DNA of 64,000 bases, taken from positions 1 through 64,000 of the forward strand of contig JAUXYP010000004.1 of NCBI GenBank assembly GCA_030694265.1. Reading direction: 5' to 3'. The stretch comes from Sulfuricurvum sp. (GTDB lineage: Bacteria > Campylobacterota > Campylobacteria > Campylobacterales > Sulfurimonadaceae). Shown piece by piece: positions 1-8,301 of the stretch. Below the pieces are notes generated by a model that had not been told where the DNA came from, did no database searches, and was given only the letters and a program-made list of their open reading frames with translations. Every line of letters begins with the position of its first letter. Position 1 is the first letter of the stretch. A program made the position numbers and the translations under genes.

Positions 1-256
1 CCGTTGTCCCATCCACTTTCATGCTTAATCCCTCAACATTAAAGAGTTTTGCATCCAATCCTAATGTTGCACGAACCGTATACGCATTGGCTTCCATCTT
101 GCCTGAGTCTTCAACATCAACATTTTCATAACGTGCACGTATTTCACCGTTAAACTTCGCATCACTAAAGAGAGTAAACTCATCCGCACTCAGGGTGCTA
201 GAAAAACCGCTTGCTAGAGAGAGAACAGCCATCGCTGATAAGGTGATTTTTTTCAT
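1..256 (-). CDS. Outer-membrane porin, N-terminal part (runs off the window)
   Basis: About 85 residues are visible, beginning with a Sec signal peptide (MKKITLSAMAVLSLASG, then a hydrophobic/small stretch ending near SADE), followed by DEFTLFSDAKFNGEIRARYE and alternating polar/apolar residues typical of the first strands of a beta-barrel. The RARYEN pattern resembles Opr/OprD-type and campylobacterial major porins. The start is the ATG at 254-256, preceded by AAGGA at good spacing. It lies 29 bases after napD on the same strand, so it may be co-transcribed with nap or have its own promoter. The C-terminal barrel is outside the window, so the exact porin family is not assigned. Confidence 0.6.
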   Translation of the reverse strand, partial: MKKITLSAMAVLSLASGFSSTLSADEFTLFSDAKFNGEIRARYENVDVEDSGKMEANAYTVRATLGLDAKLFNVEGLSMKVDGTT

Positions 257-285
257 TTGTATATCCTTTGCCTGTTCGTTAAAAA

Positions 286-636
286 TTAAAAACGATCTTT
301 GAGATCGCCGTTGTATTTGATATCACGCTTGGTTGCATTTTCGTCATTCAGCCATGCCGGAAGAGCAGTCCCTTCCATTTCCAACTTATCACGCTCTGCA
401 TTGAGTTCATCTTCACTGTAAGCAAAGGACATATCTGCAGCGATAACATGCGCCATCTCCTGAATTTTAACCAATTTCAGAATTTCCTCTTCAACTCCAG
501 CACCTTCGATAGTGACAATAATACGTCCTTTTTCATCATGAAAATGGTAATCGCAGTAATCAGCATTTTTAAGCAATTCAACTACTTCTTCTGTATACTT
601 TGGGTTCGTCTGAACCACGATGCTCGAAATATTCAT
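286..636 (-). CDS. napD: NapD, chaperone for NapA maturation
   Basis: Predicted 116-residue cytoplasmic protein with the ferredoxin-like fold of NapD, which binds the twin-arginine signal of NapA and holds back export until the molybdenum cofactor is inserted. The start MNISSIVVQTNP is the typical NapD N-terminus, and GRIIVTIEG matches the second strand of the family. The ATG at 634-636 has GGAG at good spacing; a TTG 12 bases further up has none. The C-terminus is extended compared with short NapD proteins (SYSEDELNAERDK onward), as in campylobacterial homologues. Last gene of the napA-B-F-D series. Confidence 0.85.
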   Translation of the reverse strand: MNISSIVVQTNPKYTEEVVELLKNADYCDYHFHDEKGRIIVTIEGAGVEEEILKLVKIQEMAHVIAADMSFAYSEDELNAERDKLEMEGTALPAWLNDENATKRDIKYNGDLKDRF

Positions 637-662
637 AGGTTTCTCCAATAATGATTTTATTT

Positions 663-1139
663 TTATGCCGATAAAGTTATCGCAGCGCTAGGGCATACAG
701 CAACACAATAACCGCATCCTGTACATTTGTCCGGAATGATGATCGGACGAAACATCCCCTCAAAGACAATCGCATTTTCCAAACACGGCTCTTTACACGA
801 AAAGCAAATCGTTTCGTGATGCGACATACAACTCATCGTAGAGATACGCGCTTTTGCCCCAATAAATTTTTGCGGGTCATTGAGAACATTTGGGGTGCAG
901 GCTTCAAGACATTTTTTGCAGTCACTGCATCCATTGGCAGAAAAATCTAGGAACGGAATACCTTGAGAATCTATTCGAATAATTTTTTCCTCACACACAT
1001 TCACACACAATGCGGCGCAGGTTTTACACGCTTCAAATGTCGTATCCGCCACAGCATAAGGGGGACGGATTACGGTGCTCTCCTGTTTGAAAAGCTGTGA
1101 AATCGTGCCAAAAAAACCACCGCGCACTGCACCTGACAT
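663..1139 (-). CDS. napF: NapF-type ferredoxin
   Basis: A 158-residue iron-sulfur protein with several cysteine clusters: an N-terminal CKTCAALCVNVC, a middle CSDCKKCLEAC, and a C-terminal CTGCGYCVAVCP that is a textbook [4Fe-4S] motif. A further CxxC (CFSCKEPC) lies between them. There is no export signal, so it should be cytoplasmic; NapF proteins interact with NapA before export and are thought to assist its iron-sulfur or redox maturation. The gene starts one base after the napB stop codon, so the two are certainly in one transcript. The N-terminal GGFFGTISQLF segment is family-like. NapG was considered but this protein is too short and lacks a Tat signal. Confidence 0.8.
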   Translation of the reverse strand: MSGAVRGGFFGTISQLFKQESTVIRPPYAVADTTFEACKTCAALCVNVCEEKIIRIDSQGIPFLDFSANGCSDCKKCLEACTPNVLNDPQKFIGAKARISTMSCMSHHETICFSCKEPCLENAIVFEGMFRPIIIPDKCTGCGYCVAVCPSAAITLSA

Positions 1140-1140
1140 A

Positions 1141-1755
1141 TTAGAGTCCGTTTCCGACTTTTACACCGATCTCGAGGTCTTCATGAAGGTACGATCTTTT
1201 TTCGTATTTGCGTCCTACTGGATCAAGACAATCGGTTTTGAACTTGTTCTCTACACGTAGCTTTCCTTGGGATTGCGGTGCATGACACTGGGTACAGTTA
1301 AATCTACCCTGCCATAATGCCCCTTTGAGATCTTGTTTAACGATTTTATCATGATCTACTTCTACAAAACGTCCACTTTTATCCAATGCCACATTCGGTC
1401 TAAAACTCGTAAAGTGCGTTGGTGGGATCGGGGTTGCCTGCACTGTTGTGGCGACATCTGGCATATGACACCCCAGACACGCATTGTTGTCTTTCGTAAT
1501 CTCTCCAAAGTCACTAATGTCATGTGGAATCATCGGCGGAGCATCAGGATACGCACGCTGAATTTTTTTGGACGTTCCAGCAGCATCTGTACTGTACCTT
1601 GTTCCATCAGGCTTAGCGTTAACTTCACTGTACAGATCAGATGATCTCATCCCTAACTGATTTTCATCAATCGGTTTCTTTGCTACGGCGGCATAAACAC
1701 CGCTCATTAAAATACTCGCAAGCACTAAACTGCTGATCATTTTATTTGTTTTCAT
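1141..1755 (-). CDS. napB: NapB, dihaem cytochrome c subunit of periplasmic nitrate reductase
   Basis: A 204-residue exported protein. Residues 1-24 form a Sec signal peptide. Two CXXCH haem-binding motifs are present at about residues 93-97 (CLGCH) and 154-158 (CTQCH), with the conserved PxxPPxIPHxI region between the signal and the first haem. NapB passes electrons to NapA in the periplasm. The chosen ATG (1753-1755) has a strong GGGGAGAA ribosome site; a longer frame upstream would reach into napA and destroy the signal peptide. It follows napA by 10 bases and is followed by napF after one base. Confidence 0.95.
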   Translation of the reverse strand: MKTNKMISSLVLASILMSGVYAAVAKKPIDENQLGMRSSDLYSEVNAKPDGTRYSTDAAGTSKKIQRAYPDAPPMIPHDISDFGEITKDNNACLGCHMPDVATTVQATPIPPTHFTSFRPNVALDKSGRFVEVDHDKIVKQDLKGALWQGRFNCTQCHAPQSQGKLRVENKFKTDCLDPVGRKYEKRSYLHEDLEIGVKVGNGL

Positions 1756-1765
1756 GGTTCTCCCC

Positions 1766-4555
1766 TTACGCTTTGTAAATCTTGACCGCACATTTTTTGT
1801 GGTCAATTTGTTTTGAAATTGGGCAGGTATGATCTAAACATACTTTATTGATAAAGACTTTTTCATCAAACCATGGAACGAAGACCAACCCTTTTGGGGG
1901 ACGGTTACGGCCGCGTGTTTCCACGTGTGCTTTTACTTTTCCACGGCGTGATTCTACCCACACCATCTCTCCGCGCTTTACTCCGCGCTTTTCAGCATCT
2001 GCAGGATGCATATAGCACAGCGCCTCAGGAACAGCGCGATAGAGTTCAGGAACACGCATCGTCATCGTTCCGCTATGCCAGTGCTCGAGGACACGCCCCG
2101 TACACAACCAGATATCATAATTCTTATCCGGCACTTCAGTAGGCTCCATATAAGGGCGGAAGAAAATCTTCGCTTTGTTCTCTACATGGACTTTTTCTTT
2201 ATTGGTAACTCCCTTGAGATCACCTTGCTCAAGTTCTTTGAACGCATGCCCGTAGAATGCAAACTCACCGTTATTTGCTTTTTTAGCATACGGATCGTAT
2301 TGGGCGTTATAGCGCCAAAACGTCTCTTTGCCATCGACAACCGGCCATTTTAAGCCGCGTACTTTGTGATAGGTATCGAAATCGGCATAATCATGACCAT
2401 GTCCGTCACCGAATTTACGATACTCCTCCCACAAATATTTTTGCAAAAAGAAACCGTATCCGTTGAAAATTTTTCCATCACTACCGACCACTTTACGTTT
2501 ATCACCCTCAACTTCTGAGTTTTGATACCCTTTTCCCACCGGATCAGGCCACGCAAATGCTTTGGCTTGTTTATTGGAGAACAGTACGTCATATAATGTA
2601 TCCGTATCTTTGTATCCCATTTCTCTTGCTGCTGGCATAATATCCGGCAATCCGCCCTCAAGCCCTGGGATTGTTTGTGCTCCCCATACTTCCTGAATAG
2701 TAAAACGTTTGGAAATTTCAACAATCTGCCATAAATCAGACATTGACTCACCGACGGGTGTGACCTGCTGACGCCAGTGCTGTGTACGACGCTCCGCATT
2801 GCCGTATGCACCCCATTTCTCATACATCATAGCACTTGGTAAAATCAAATCAGAGACTTTTGCCGAAATACCCGGATAACCATCTGACGTTACAATGAAG
2901 TTATCCATTTCACGTGCCGCATGAATCCAGTGCTCCGCATTACCGCTATCTTGGTACGGATTACAAACACTGACCCATGCAAATTTCACTTTTCCATCTT
3001 CGAGGTCACGATGAATCTGCGTGAAATGTGATCCTACTTTTGGATTGATTGTCCCTTGTGGAACAGCCCAAATCTCCTCAGATCGCTTACGATGCGCAGG
3101 ATTGGTAACCACCATGTCCGCAGGTAAACGGTGTGAAAATGTTCCTACTTCACGTGCCGTTCCACATGCCGATGGCTGACCTGTGAGTGAGAATGCCCCG
3201 CTACCAGGTTTTGCTTGTTTTCCGAGCAAGAAGTGGATCATGTAGGCTTGCTCATTGACCCATGTTCCGCGTGTATGCTGGTTGAATCCCATCGTCCAGA
3301 AGGTCAAACATTTACGATTTTTTTCGATATAAAGATCAGCCATTTTTTGAAGCTTCTCTTTGTAGCTCTCTATACTCTCATCTGCATCACCTTTGGAAAC
3401 GTGTGCAACATAATCGAGGGTATATGGTTCAAGCCCTTTTTTAAACTCTTCAAAAGAAATTTGCCAATGCTTATTAGGATTCTGAGTATTCTTCATCTCG
3501 AGCGTATCACCCTCTTTGTAACCCAAATAACCCAAACTCACACCCTCATCTGCCGTGAGTACTTTTGATTTTTGTTTTGCTGCGGTATCGAGTTCTCTGT
3601 CCCCGTATTTAGGGTGGTTAATCTCTTCACGTAATCCGTATCCGATATCCACAACACCCGTAGCAAACACGATATTTTTATTGACAAAATCCCAATCAAT
3701 AGCCTCTGGATGATTGTAAACAATCTCACGGGCAATGTAGTTTTGAATAGCCAAATCAGTATTAGGCTTGAAAACAATCTCGACATCCGCCAAATCCATT
3801 GTTCGGTGTTTGTACGTTGAGAGAACAACGATTTGTACGTTATCAGGATCACTAAGCTTACGATCGCTGACACGTGACCAAAGGATCGGATGCATCTCTG
3901 CCATATTGGAACCAAAGGCCACAATCGTATTGGCAAGCTCAATGTCCTCATAACAGCCCGATGGTTCATCCGCTCCAAACACGTTCATAAATCCGGTAAC
4001 GGCAGATGCCATACAAAGACGCGCATTGGGGTCGATGTTATTGGTACGGAATCCCGCTTTCATCAATTTAAGCGATGCAATCCCTTCAGGAACCGTTTGC
4101 TGACCTGAACTAAACATGGCTACACCGGTCGGTCCTTTTTCTTTGAGCGCAATTTTGATGTGTTTTTCCATCTCATCAAATGCACGCTTCCAGGTAATCG
4201 TTCCAAATTTTCCCTGTTTATCAAATTCACCCTGCTCATTCATACGCAAAAGCGGCTGCGAAAGACGGTCAGCTCCATACATGATCTTGGCGTTAAAGTA
4301 TCCTTTGATACAATTAAGACCACGATTAACGGGTGCCAATGGATCCCCCTTGACCGCAACGATACGGTCATCTTTGGTTGCCATCATGATTCCGCATCCC
4401 GTTCCGCAGAAACGGCATGCCGCTTTATCCCAGCGCCATCCTGCTTGTCCTTGAGCCGCTGCCGCTTCTACTTCAGCGGGAACTGCCATGCCGATTGCTG
4501 TTGCTGCCGATGCAGCTGCGGCGCTTTTTAAAAATTCTCTTCTATCCAATGACAT
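1766..4555 (-). CDS. napA: NapA, catalytic subunit of periplasmic nitrate reductase
   Basis: A 929-residue molybdopterin oxidoreductase that reduces nitrate to nitrite in the periplasm. Residues 1-34 carry a Tat signal ([11 protein letters not shown]). Cys47, Cys50, Cys54 and Cys82 form the N-terminal [4Fe-4S] motif, and Cys181 in [10 protein letters not shown] is the expected molybdenum ligand. Length and C-terminal [13 protein letters not shown] match campylobacterial NapA. The start is the ATG at 4553-4555, preceded by AAAGGAG. First gene of an A-B-F-D series; napG, napH and napL, which usually sit between A and D in this phylum, are missing here. Confidence 0.97.
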   Translation of the reverse strand: MSLDRREFLKSAAAASAATAIGMAVPAEVEAAAAQGQAGWRWDKAACRFCGTGCGIMMATKDDRIVAVKGDPLAPVNRGLNCIKGYFNAKIMYGADRLSQPLLRMNEQGEFDKQGKFGTITWKRAFDEMEKHIKIALKEKGPTGVAMFSSGQQTVPEGIASLKLMKAGFRTNNIDPNARLCMASAVTGFMNVFGADEPSGCYEDIELANTIVAFGSNMAEMHPILWSRVSDRKLSDPDNVQIVVLSTYKHRTMDLADVEIVFKPNTDLAIQNYIAREIVYNHPEAIDWDFVNKNIVFATGVVDIGYGLREEINHPKYGDRELDTAAKQKSKVLTADEGVSLGYLGYKEGDTLEMKNTQNPNKHWQISFEEFKKGLEPYTLDYVAHVSKGDADESIESYKEKLQKMADLYIEKNRKCLTFWTMGFNQHTRGTWVNEQAYMIHFLLGKQAKPGSGAFSLTGQPSACGTAREVGTFSHRLPADMVVTNPAHRKRSEEIWAVPQGTINPKVGSHFTQIHRDLEDGKVKFAWVSVCNPYQDSGNAEHWIHAAREMDNFIVTSDGYPGISAKVSDLILPSAMMYEKWGAYGNAERRTQHWRQQVTPVGESMSDLWQIVEISKRFTIQEVWGAQTIPGLEGGLPDIMPAAREMGYKDTDTLYDVLFSNKQAKAFAWPDPVGKGYQNSEVEGDKRKVVGSDGKIFNGYGFFLQKYLWEEYRKFGDGHGHDYADFDTYHKVRGLKWPVVDGKETFWRYNAQYDPYAKKANNGEFAFYGHAFKELEQGDLKGVTNKEKVHVENKAKIFFRPYMEPTEVPDKNYDIWLCTGRVLEHWHSGTMTMRVPELYRAVPEALCYMHPADAEKRGVKRGEMVWVESRRGKVKAHVETRGRNRPPKGLVFVPWFDEKVFINKVCLDHTCPISKQIDHKKCAVKIYKA

Positions 4556-4634
4556 TAGAACTCCTTTGGTTGAATAATGTTTAATTATAACATTAATATT
4601 ATAATTACCTTGTGCTCTTAAATAACTCTTACAC

Positions 4635-4683
4635 TTCAAGCATTATAAAGGAATTAAAAAATAAAGGTTTTGACTTAAGTCAA
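4635..4683 (-). promoter_or_regulatory. napA promoter with CRP/FNR-type activator box
   Basis: A perfect 14-bp palindrome TTGACTTAAGTCAA lies at 4670-4683, of the TTGAC-N4-GTCAA kind bound by Crp/Fnr proteins. On the minus strand a perfect TATAAT occupies 4647-4642, so transcription should begin near 4635. The centre of the palindrome (4676.5) is then 41.5 bases upstream, the classical class II activator position. The likely binder is the Crp/Fnr protein encoded at 5604-6260. The transcription start is inferred. Confidence 0.7.
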
Positions 4684-4701
4684 GAAGGGGAAAGGAAAAG
4701 C

Positions 4702-5604
4702 TTAAAAAGGATTTCGCATTGCGTTGGCTTTTTCAAGATTGCTTTTGAGCTTTTTGAGACGCGCTGCTGTCTGGTGCAGTTCTTCACCTACTTGAATAAT
4801 CACATCCTCGCTTTGCTCCAGCAAGTTTTTTGCTTCAGGGGTAGCACCGTACAATCCTGAAGTCGCCACCTCGCTTTTTTCTACCGCATCGGTTGCACTT
4901 TGCAGTGCTTCTTCTACATTTTTGAGAAAATAATCGATATGAGAACACGCGATGTCCAACTCATTATTGCTTTTAGCCGTCACGGCCTCTCTTCCACTGA
5001 GGGTTTTAGAGTGCTCTAAAAAGGTGGAAAAGTTACGCTGTATTTGCAGTGTCGTACGTGCCATATACAAAATGATACCAAAAGAGATCAACGCTAAAAA
5101 GATTTGAATTCGATACGCTATAAGCCGTTTTTCCATCATATACTCTTCATACTGCGTTACTGCTTTGTTCATAAGCACAAGAGTACGATCACCGTCTTCA
5201 TAAATACGTTTCAAATCATCCAAATTATGATCTCCTACCAAATAGCGGTCAATCAATCCCCCCATCCGATTCCAATTCGCATGTACGTCCAACATTGTTT
5301 TTTCGATGCTTTCATTGGAAAACCCTCGATAATCGGATGCGGTTGTACTCAATTTTTTAAAGTTTCGATCAAACTCGCTTCTTGCCTGCTGCAGCTTTTC
5401 AAAAGCCGCATCTTCATCTACGAGTAAACGATGCAGTTCCAACACTGTTCGCTGAGAGAGCATCCGCTGTTTTCCGGCGATGTTGATCACTTTGGCATCA
5501 TTTTTTTGATCCATATTGAGCCAAATATCAACCATGATGATAGTGATAAGATTGAGTGATAAAATGGCAACGATCCATCGCACTTTGGTTGTAATAGACT
5601 GCAT
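4702..5604 (-). CDS. PilJ/NarX-type membrane sensor protein without a kinase domain
   Basis: A 300-residue protein with one transmembrane segment at about 9-27 and a second at about 166-182, enclosing a periplasmic four-helix PilJ-type domain. Residues 43-52 (AGKQRMLSQR) match the P-box of NarX/NarQ, where the arginine binds nitrate. The C-terminal 118 residues are cytoplasmic, helical and coiled-coil-like, with no histidine kinase, GGDEF or receiver motif. Its start overlaps the stop of the Crp-family gene by one base, so both are made together. Inference: it perceives nitrate or nitrite and passes the signal to that regulator by contact. Confidence 0.75.
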   Translation of the reverse strand: MQSITTKVRWIVAILSLNLITIIMVDIWLNMDQKNDAKVINIAGKQRMLSQRTVLELHRLLVDEDAAFEKLQQARSEFDRNFKKLSTTASDYRGFSNESIEKTMLDVHANWNRMGGLIDRYLVGDHNLDDLKRIYEDGDRTLVLMNKAVTQYEEYMMEKRLIAYRIQIFLALISFGIILYMARTTLQIQRNFSTFLEHSKTLSGREAVTAKSNNELDIACSHIDYFLKNVEEALQSATDAVEKSEVATSGLYGATPEAKNLLEQSEDVIIQVGEELHQTAARLKKLKSNLEKANAMRNPF

Positions 5605-6260
5605 TAAAGCCCCTCTTTAAAATAACGTGTTAATTCATCGCGTTGTAAAACAACCGTTTTATGATCCGCCTCACTAATGAGTCCCAGCCGCGTAAATTTT
5701 GCCAATACGCGAGAGAGTGTTGCCGGCTGTATATTGAGACGATACGAAATTTCCTGCTTTTTTAGACTATTGTACAAGTCAAGATACGAATAAAGCATTT
5801 TGGCAACTTTTGCCGTAACATCAAACACCATTCCCATATTAATCGTACACTCAACAAGCTGTTTTTGATCCGCGAGGATATTAACCAAATGAATCAGCAG
5901 AGTCATATCGGTTTTTACCACTTCTTTAAAAAGAGCCAGATCACACGACAGTACACGACTTGGGAGCAAAAATTCGATATTGCTGAAACAGCTAATACGA
6001 TCACAATCCAGCGAACCGATATTGGTTAGTAACGATTGGCCGCTGAGAGTATAGAGAAATACTTCCGCATCAAAGCGATCAACTTTATAAAACTTCACTT
6101 CTCCCTCAATGAGGAAAAAAACGCGGCTCATGTCATCCTCTTCGTAGACCATTACGTCGGATACAGCGTATTCTTTGATTTTGGCACTGGATGAAAGAGA
6201 TACCAGTTTTTGAGGATTACACTCTTTGAAAAAGTCCAGTTCATCCAAAATAAATGGCAC
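5604..6260 (-). CDS. Crp/Fnr-family transcriptional regulator, probably nitrate/nap regulator
   Basis: A 218-residue protein with an N-terminal cyclic-nucleotide-binding-like beta-roll (about 10-120, with FFLIEGEVKFYKV) and a C-terminal winged helix (about 165-215) whose recognition helix is in NIQPATLSRVLAKF. There is no N-terminal cysteine cluster like that of Fnr, so oxygen sensing by an iron-sulfur cluster is unlikely. The gene is coupled to the PilJ-type sensor downstream and sits two genes above napA, whose promoter has a Crp/Fnr box. It resembles in role the NssR and nitrate-responsive Crp proteins of this phylum, but the specific effector cannot be read from the sequence. Confidence 0.8.
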   Translation of the reverse strand: MPFILDELDFFKECNPQKLVSLSSSAKIKEYAVSDVMVYEEDDMSRVFFLIEGEVKFYKVDRFDAEVFLYTLSGQSLLTNIGSLDCDRISCFSNIEFLLPSRVLSCDLALFKEVVKTDMTLLIHLVNILADQKQLVECTINMGMVFDVTAKVAKMLYSYLDLYNSLKKQEISYRLNIQPATLSRVLAKFTRLGLISEADHKTVVLQRDELTRYFKEGL

Positions 6261-6301
6261 AGTACCCCTTTTTTAGTTGATCTTCTTTTACGCGTTACTT
6301 T

Positions 6302-8116
6302 CTAATGTAACAAGAGGGCTTTTTCCTCTCCTCTTTTTTGCAAATGAATATTCAGCACATTTCCCTTTGGAAAAATGCTGTATTCCTGATGAGTATTGGG
6401 ATCAATAAATTGTACGCGATTGTTCCCGTAATAAACCCCGTGATGCGTTATGACGCCATGCAAATCAGCCTCATGCAATGTCTTCAACATATCCCGTAGA
6501 ACATACAAAGCATTGTCTTCTTCCACTATCTTTGCACTCAGTAACTGAAGTCTGCCTGCTTCAGCTCTGTACTGCTGTATGCTAAGAACGTCCATTTCCA
6601 GTGGTTCTCTTCCACTGTTTTTTGCATCCGCAATACGCTGCTGAAATCGTTTCATCTGAACATTTTTTTCTTTAAACGCAAACTGTTTCATCCCCAGCTC
6701 TTTTTTATCGTCTCGCAGACGATTTTCTTTTTCCAGAGCTTTAGCCGTCAATTCCGCTATTTGTTCGTGATACACTCCAAAGGAAGCAGGATCTATAATC
6801 ATCGTATTGCCTTCCCCCTCGATATTGTCAACTTCAATACTTTCAAGTGCAATAATTTTACCGTGTGCAAAAAGAGTTTCAATGTACACTTTTCGTGCAA
6901 TAATCTCTCCTCCAAGCATTTTCTTAATCCGAACGATGTCACCCTCAATCGTCCCCCCCTCAAGAACATCAATATTGGCCTCTTTCGCCCTTAAATCACC
7001 CCGATGAAGTTTGATATTGGCTACTCCGCTCACATCAATGGTTGATTTTTTATGGGTTTGTGCGTCAATACTCAGATCACATGCTTTGATTTTCGTATTT
7101 TCCCCTACCGTTCCGCTAATATCAACCGTTTTGATGTCAATACGCAAGCCTGCTCCTACGGCATCTTCACCAGCATTCTTCTGTTCTACCGTAAGCGTTA
7201 TCTCCTTGTCAGAACCTGGCACGATGGAACCGGTTTTCATGCTGACAGCTTCGAGGTATAAATCTTGGGCAACGACAAAAATTCCTTTTTCCCGCTTTAC
7301 GAATCCTGAGACAAGGGAAAAATAACTAACGCCCTTTTCATCTTGAGTACTCCGAATGCTTTTCTCGTCAATCTTCATAACTCCGGCATACTTAATCGTT
7401 GGTTCAGGAACAACAATAGGAGCTCCATCTAATCCGCGTCCATTACGACCTTTTTTGGGAAAGATATATTCCATTATAAAATCTCCGGGCTGTACCCCAT
7501 GAATATAACTAGGATCTTCCGGATTTTCATCCTGCTTTTTGTAATGCAAAACAACTTTATCATCTATGGTATTAATGGGGGGAAAGAAGCTTCCGATCGG
7601 TAACGAGTAGGGTTCTGTAAGGGGGCCTTGTTTTTGTATCCTTGCTAGAAGACGCAGTATCTCTTTGTCAAGCTGCTCATCATCGGTCCCAATCAAATAC
7701 CCAAGGCGAAGCTTTTTTTTGTTGATGACGGTTTTAATCCACTCTTGCACCCCTTTTTTGAGAGGAATGGTCGAAGAGGGGTCAATAATCGCTGTCAGAA
7801 TCCCCTTGGCCTTGCTGATCCCGACAGAAAAGCGCAGATCCAGATAGAGGATTGGAACCGAGGGACGTATTGTAATTTGATATTCTTGGCTGAGTACATA
7901 TTCGTCACTGTAAAGGTCTTCTGGTGTTATTTGTGCATACACGTCACCGCTTGGCATAACATGCCACTCTTTGTCTGCAACTCTTTTATAGTAGGTTTCA
8001 TAAGAAAGCAGATCAAAATCAACCTCATCTGCGCTTAGCTTACGATCACTCGCAGCAAAGCGCAAATCCTCTTTAACATTCGTAGATGCCTTGGTAATAG
8101 GTGTAAATTCTGCCAT
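6302..8116 (-). CDS. FapA-family (DUF342) polymer-forming protein
   Basis: A 604-residue cytoplasmic protein. The central part (about 270-440) has the repetitive beta-helix pattern of DUF342/FapA, with GEIIARKVYIETLF and similar turns. It is followed by a charged coiled-coil region (about 455-560, ALEKENRLRDDKKELG) and a small C-terminal beta domain. FapA proteins influence flagellar assembly or placement in Vibrio and Campylobacterota; the exact mechanism is not established. The N-terminal 100 residues resemble no domain I recognise. The neighbours are not flagellar genes, though a flagellar hook cluster lies 9 kb away. The start is the ATG at 8114-8116. Confidence 0.75.
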   Translation of the reverse strand: MAEFTPITKASTNVKEDLRFAASDRKLSADEVDFDLLSYETYYKRVADKEWHVMPSGDVYAQITPEDLYSDEYVLSQEYQITIRPSVPILYLDLRFSVGISKAKGILTAIIDPSSTIPLKKGVQEWIKTVINKKKLRLGYLIGTDDEQLDKEILRLLARIQKQGPLTEPYSLPIGSFFPPINTIDDKVVLHYKKQDENPEDPSYIHGVQPGDFIMEYIFPKKGRNGRGLDGAPIVVPEPTIKYAGVMKIDEKSIRSTQDEKGVSYFSLVSGFVKREKGIFVVAQDLYLEAVSMKTGSIVPGSDKEITLTVEQKNAGEDAVGAGLRIDIKTVDISGTVGENTKIKACDLSIDAQTHKKSTIDVSGVANIKLHRGDLRAKEANIDVLEGGTIEGDIVRIKKMLGGEIIARKVYIETLFAHGKIIALESIEVDNIEGEGNTMIIDPASFGVYHEQIAELTAKALEKENRLRDDKKELGMKQFAFKEKNVQMKRFQQRIADAKNSGREPLEMDVLSIQQYRAEAGRLQLLSAKIVEEDNALYVLRDMLKTLHEADLHGVITHHGVYYGNNRVQFIDPNTHQEYSIFPKGNVLNIHLQKRGEEKALLLH

Positions 8117-8301
8117 AATTAATAATACCTAACCATAAACCTATCTCTCCATTGCAGTAGTGACGTAGTGACTAAAATATAAATTTCCCTGATAATAACG
8201 CGTTTGCGATAAAAAACATCTTGAAACAATTAACATGTAAGATTATTGTCACATTTAATGTATAATATTTTACCTATGTAACAAATGTGAGGAAAGTTAA
8301 T

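Noticed and set aside
1873-4108. Several reading frames on the plus strand opposite napA
   Set aside because: They lie antisense to a full-length, clearly identified NapA, have no family-like motifs, and lack convincing ribosome sites.
8287-8301. Earlier GTG start for the hybrid kinase
   Set aside because: No ribosome site before it; the GTG at 8302 has GAGGAA and leaves a neat signal peptide.
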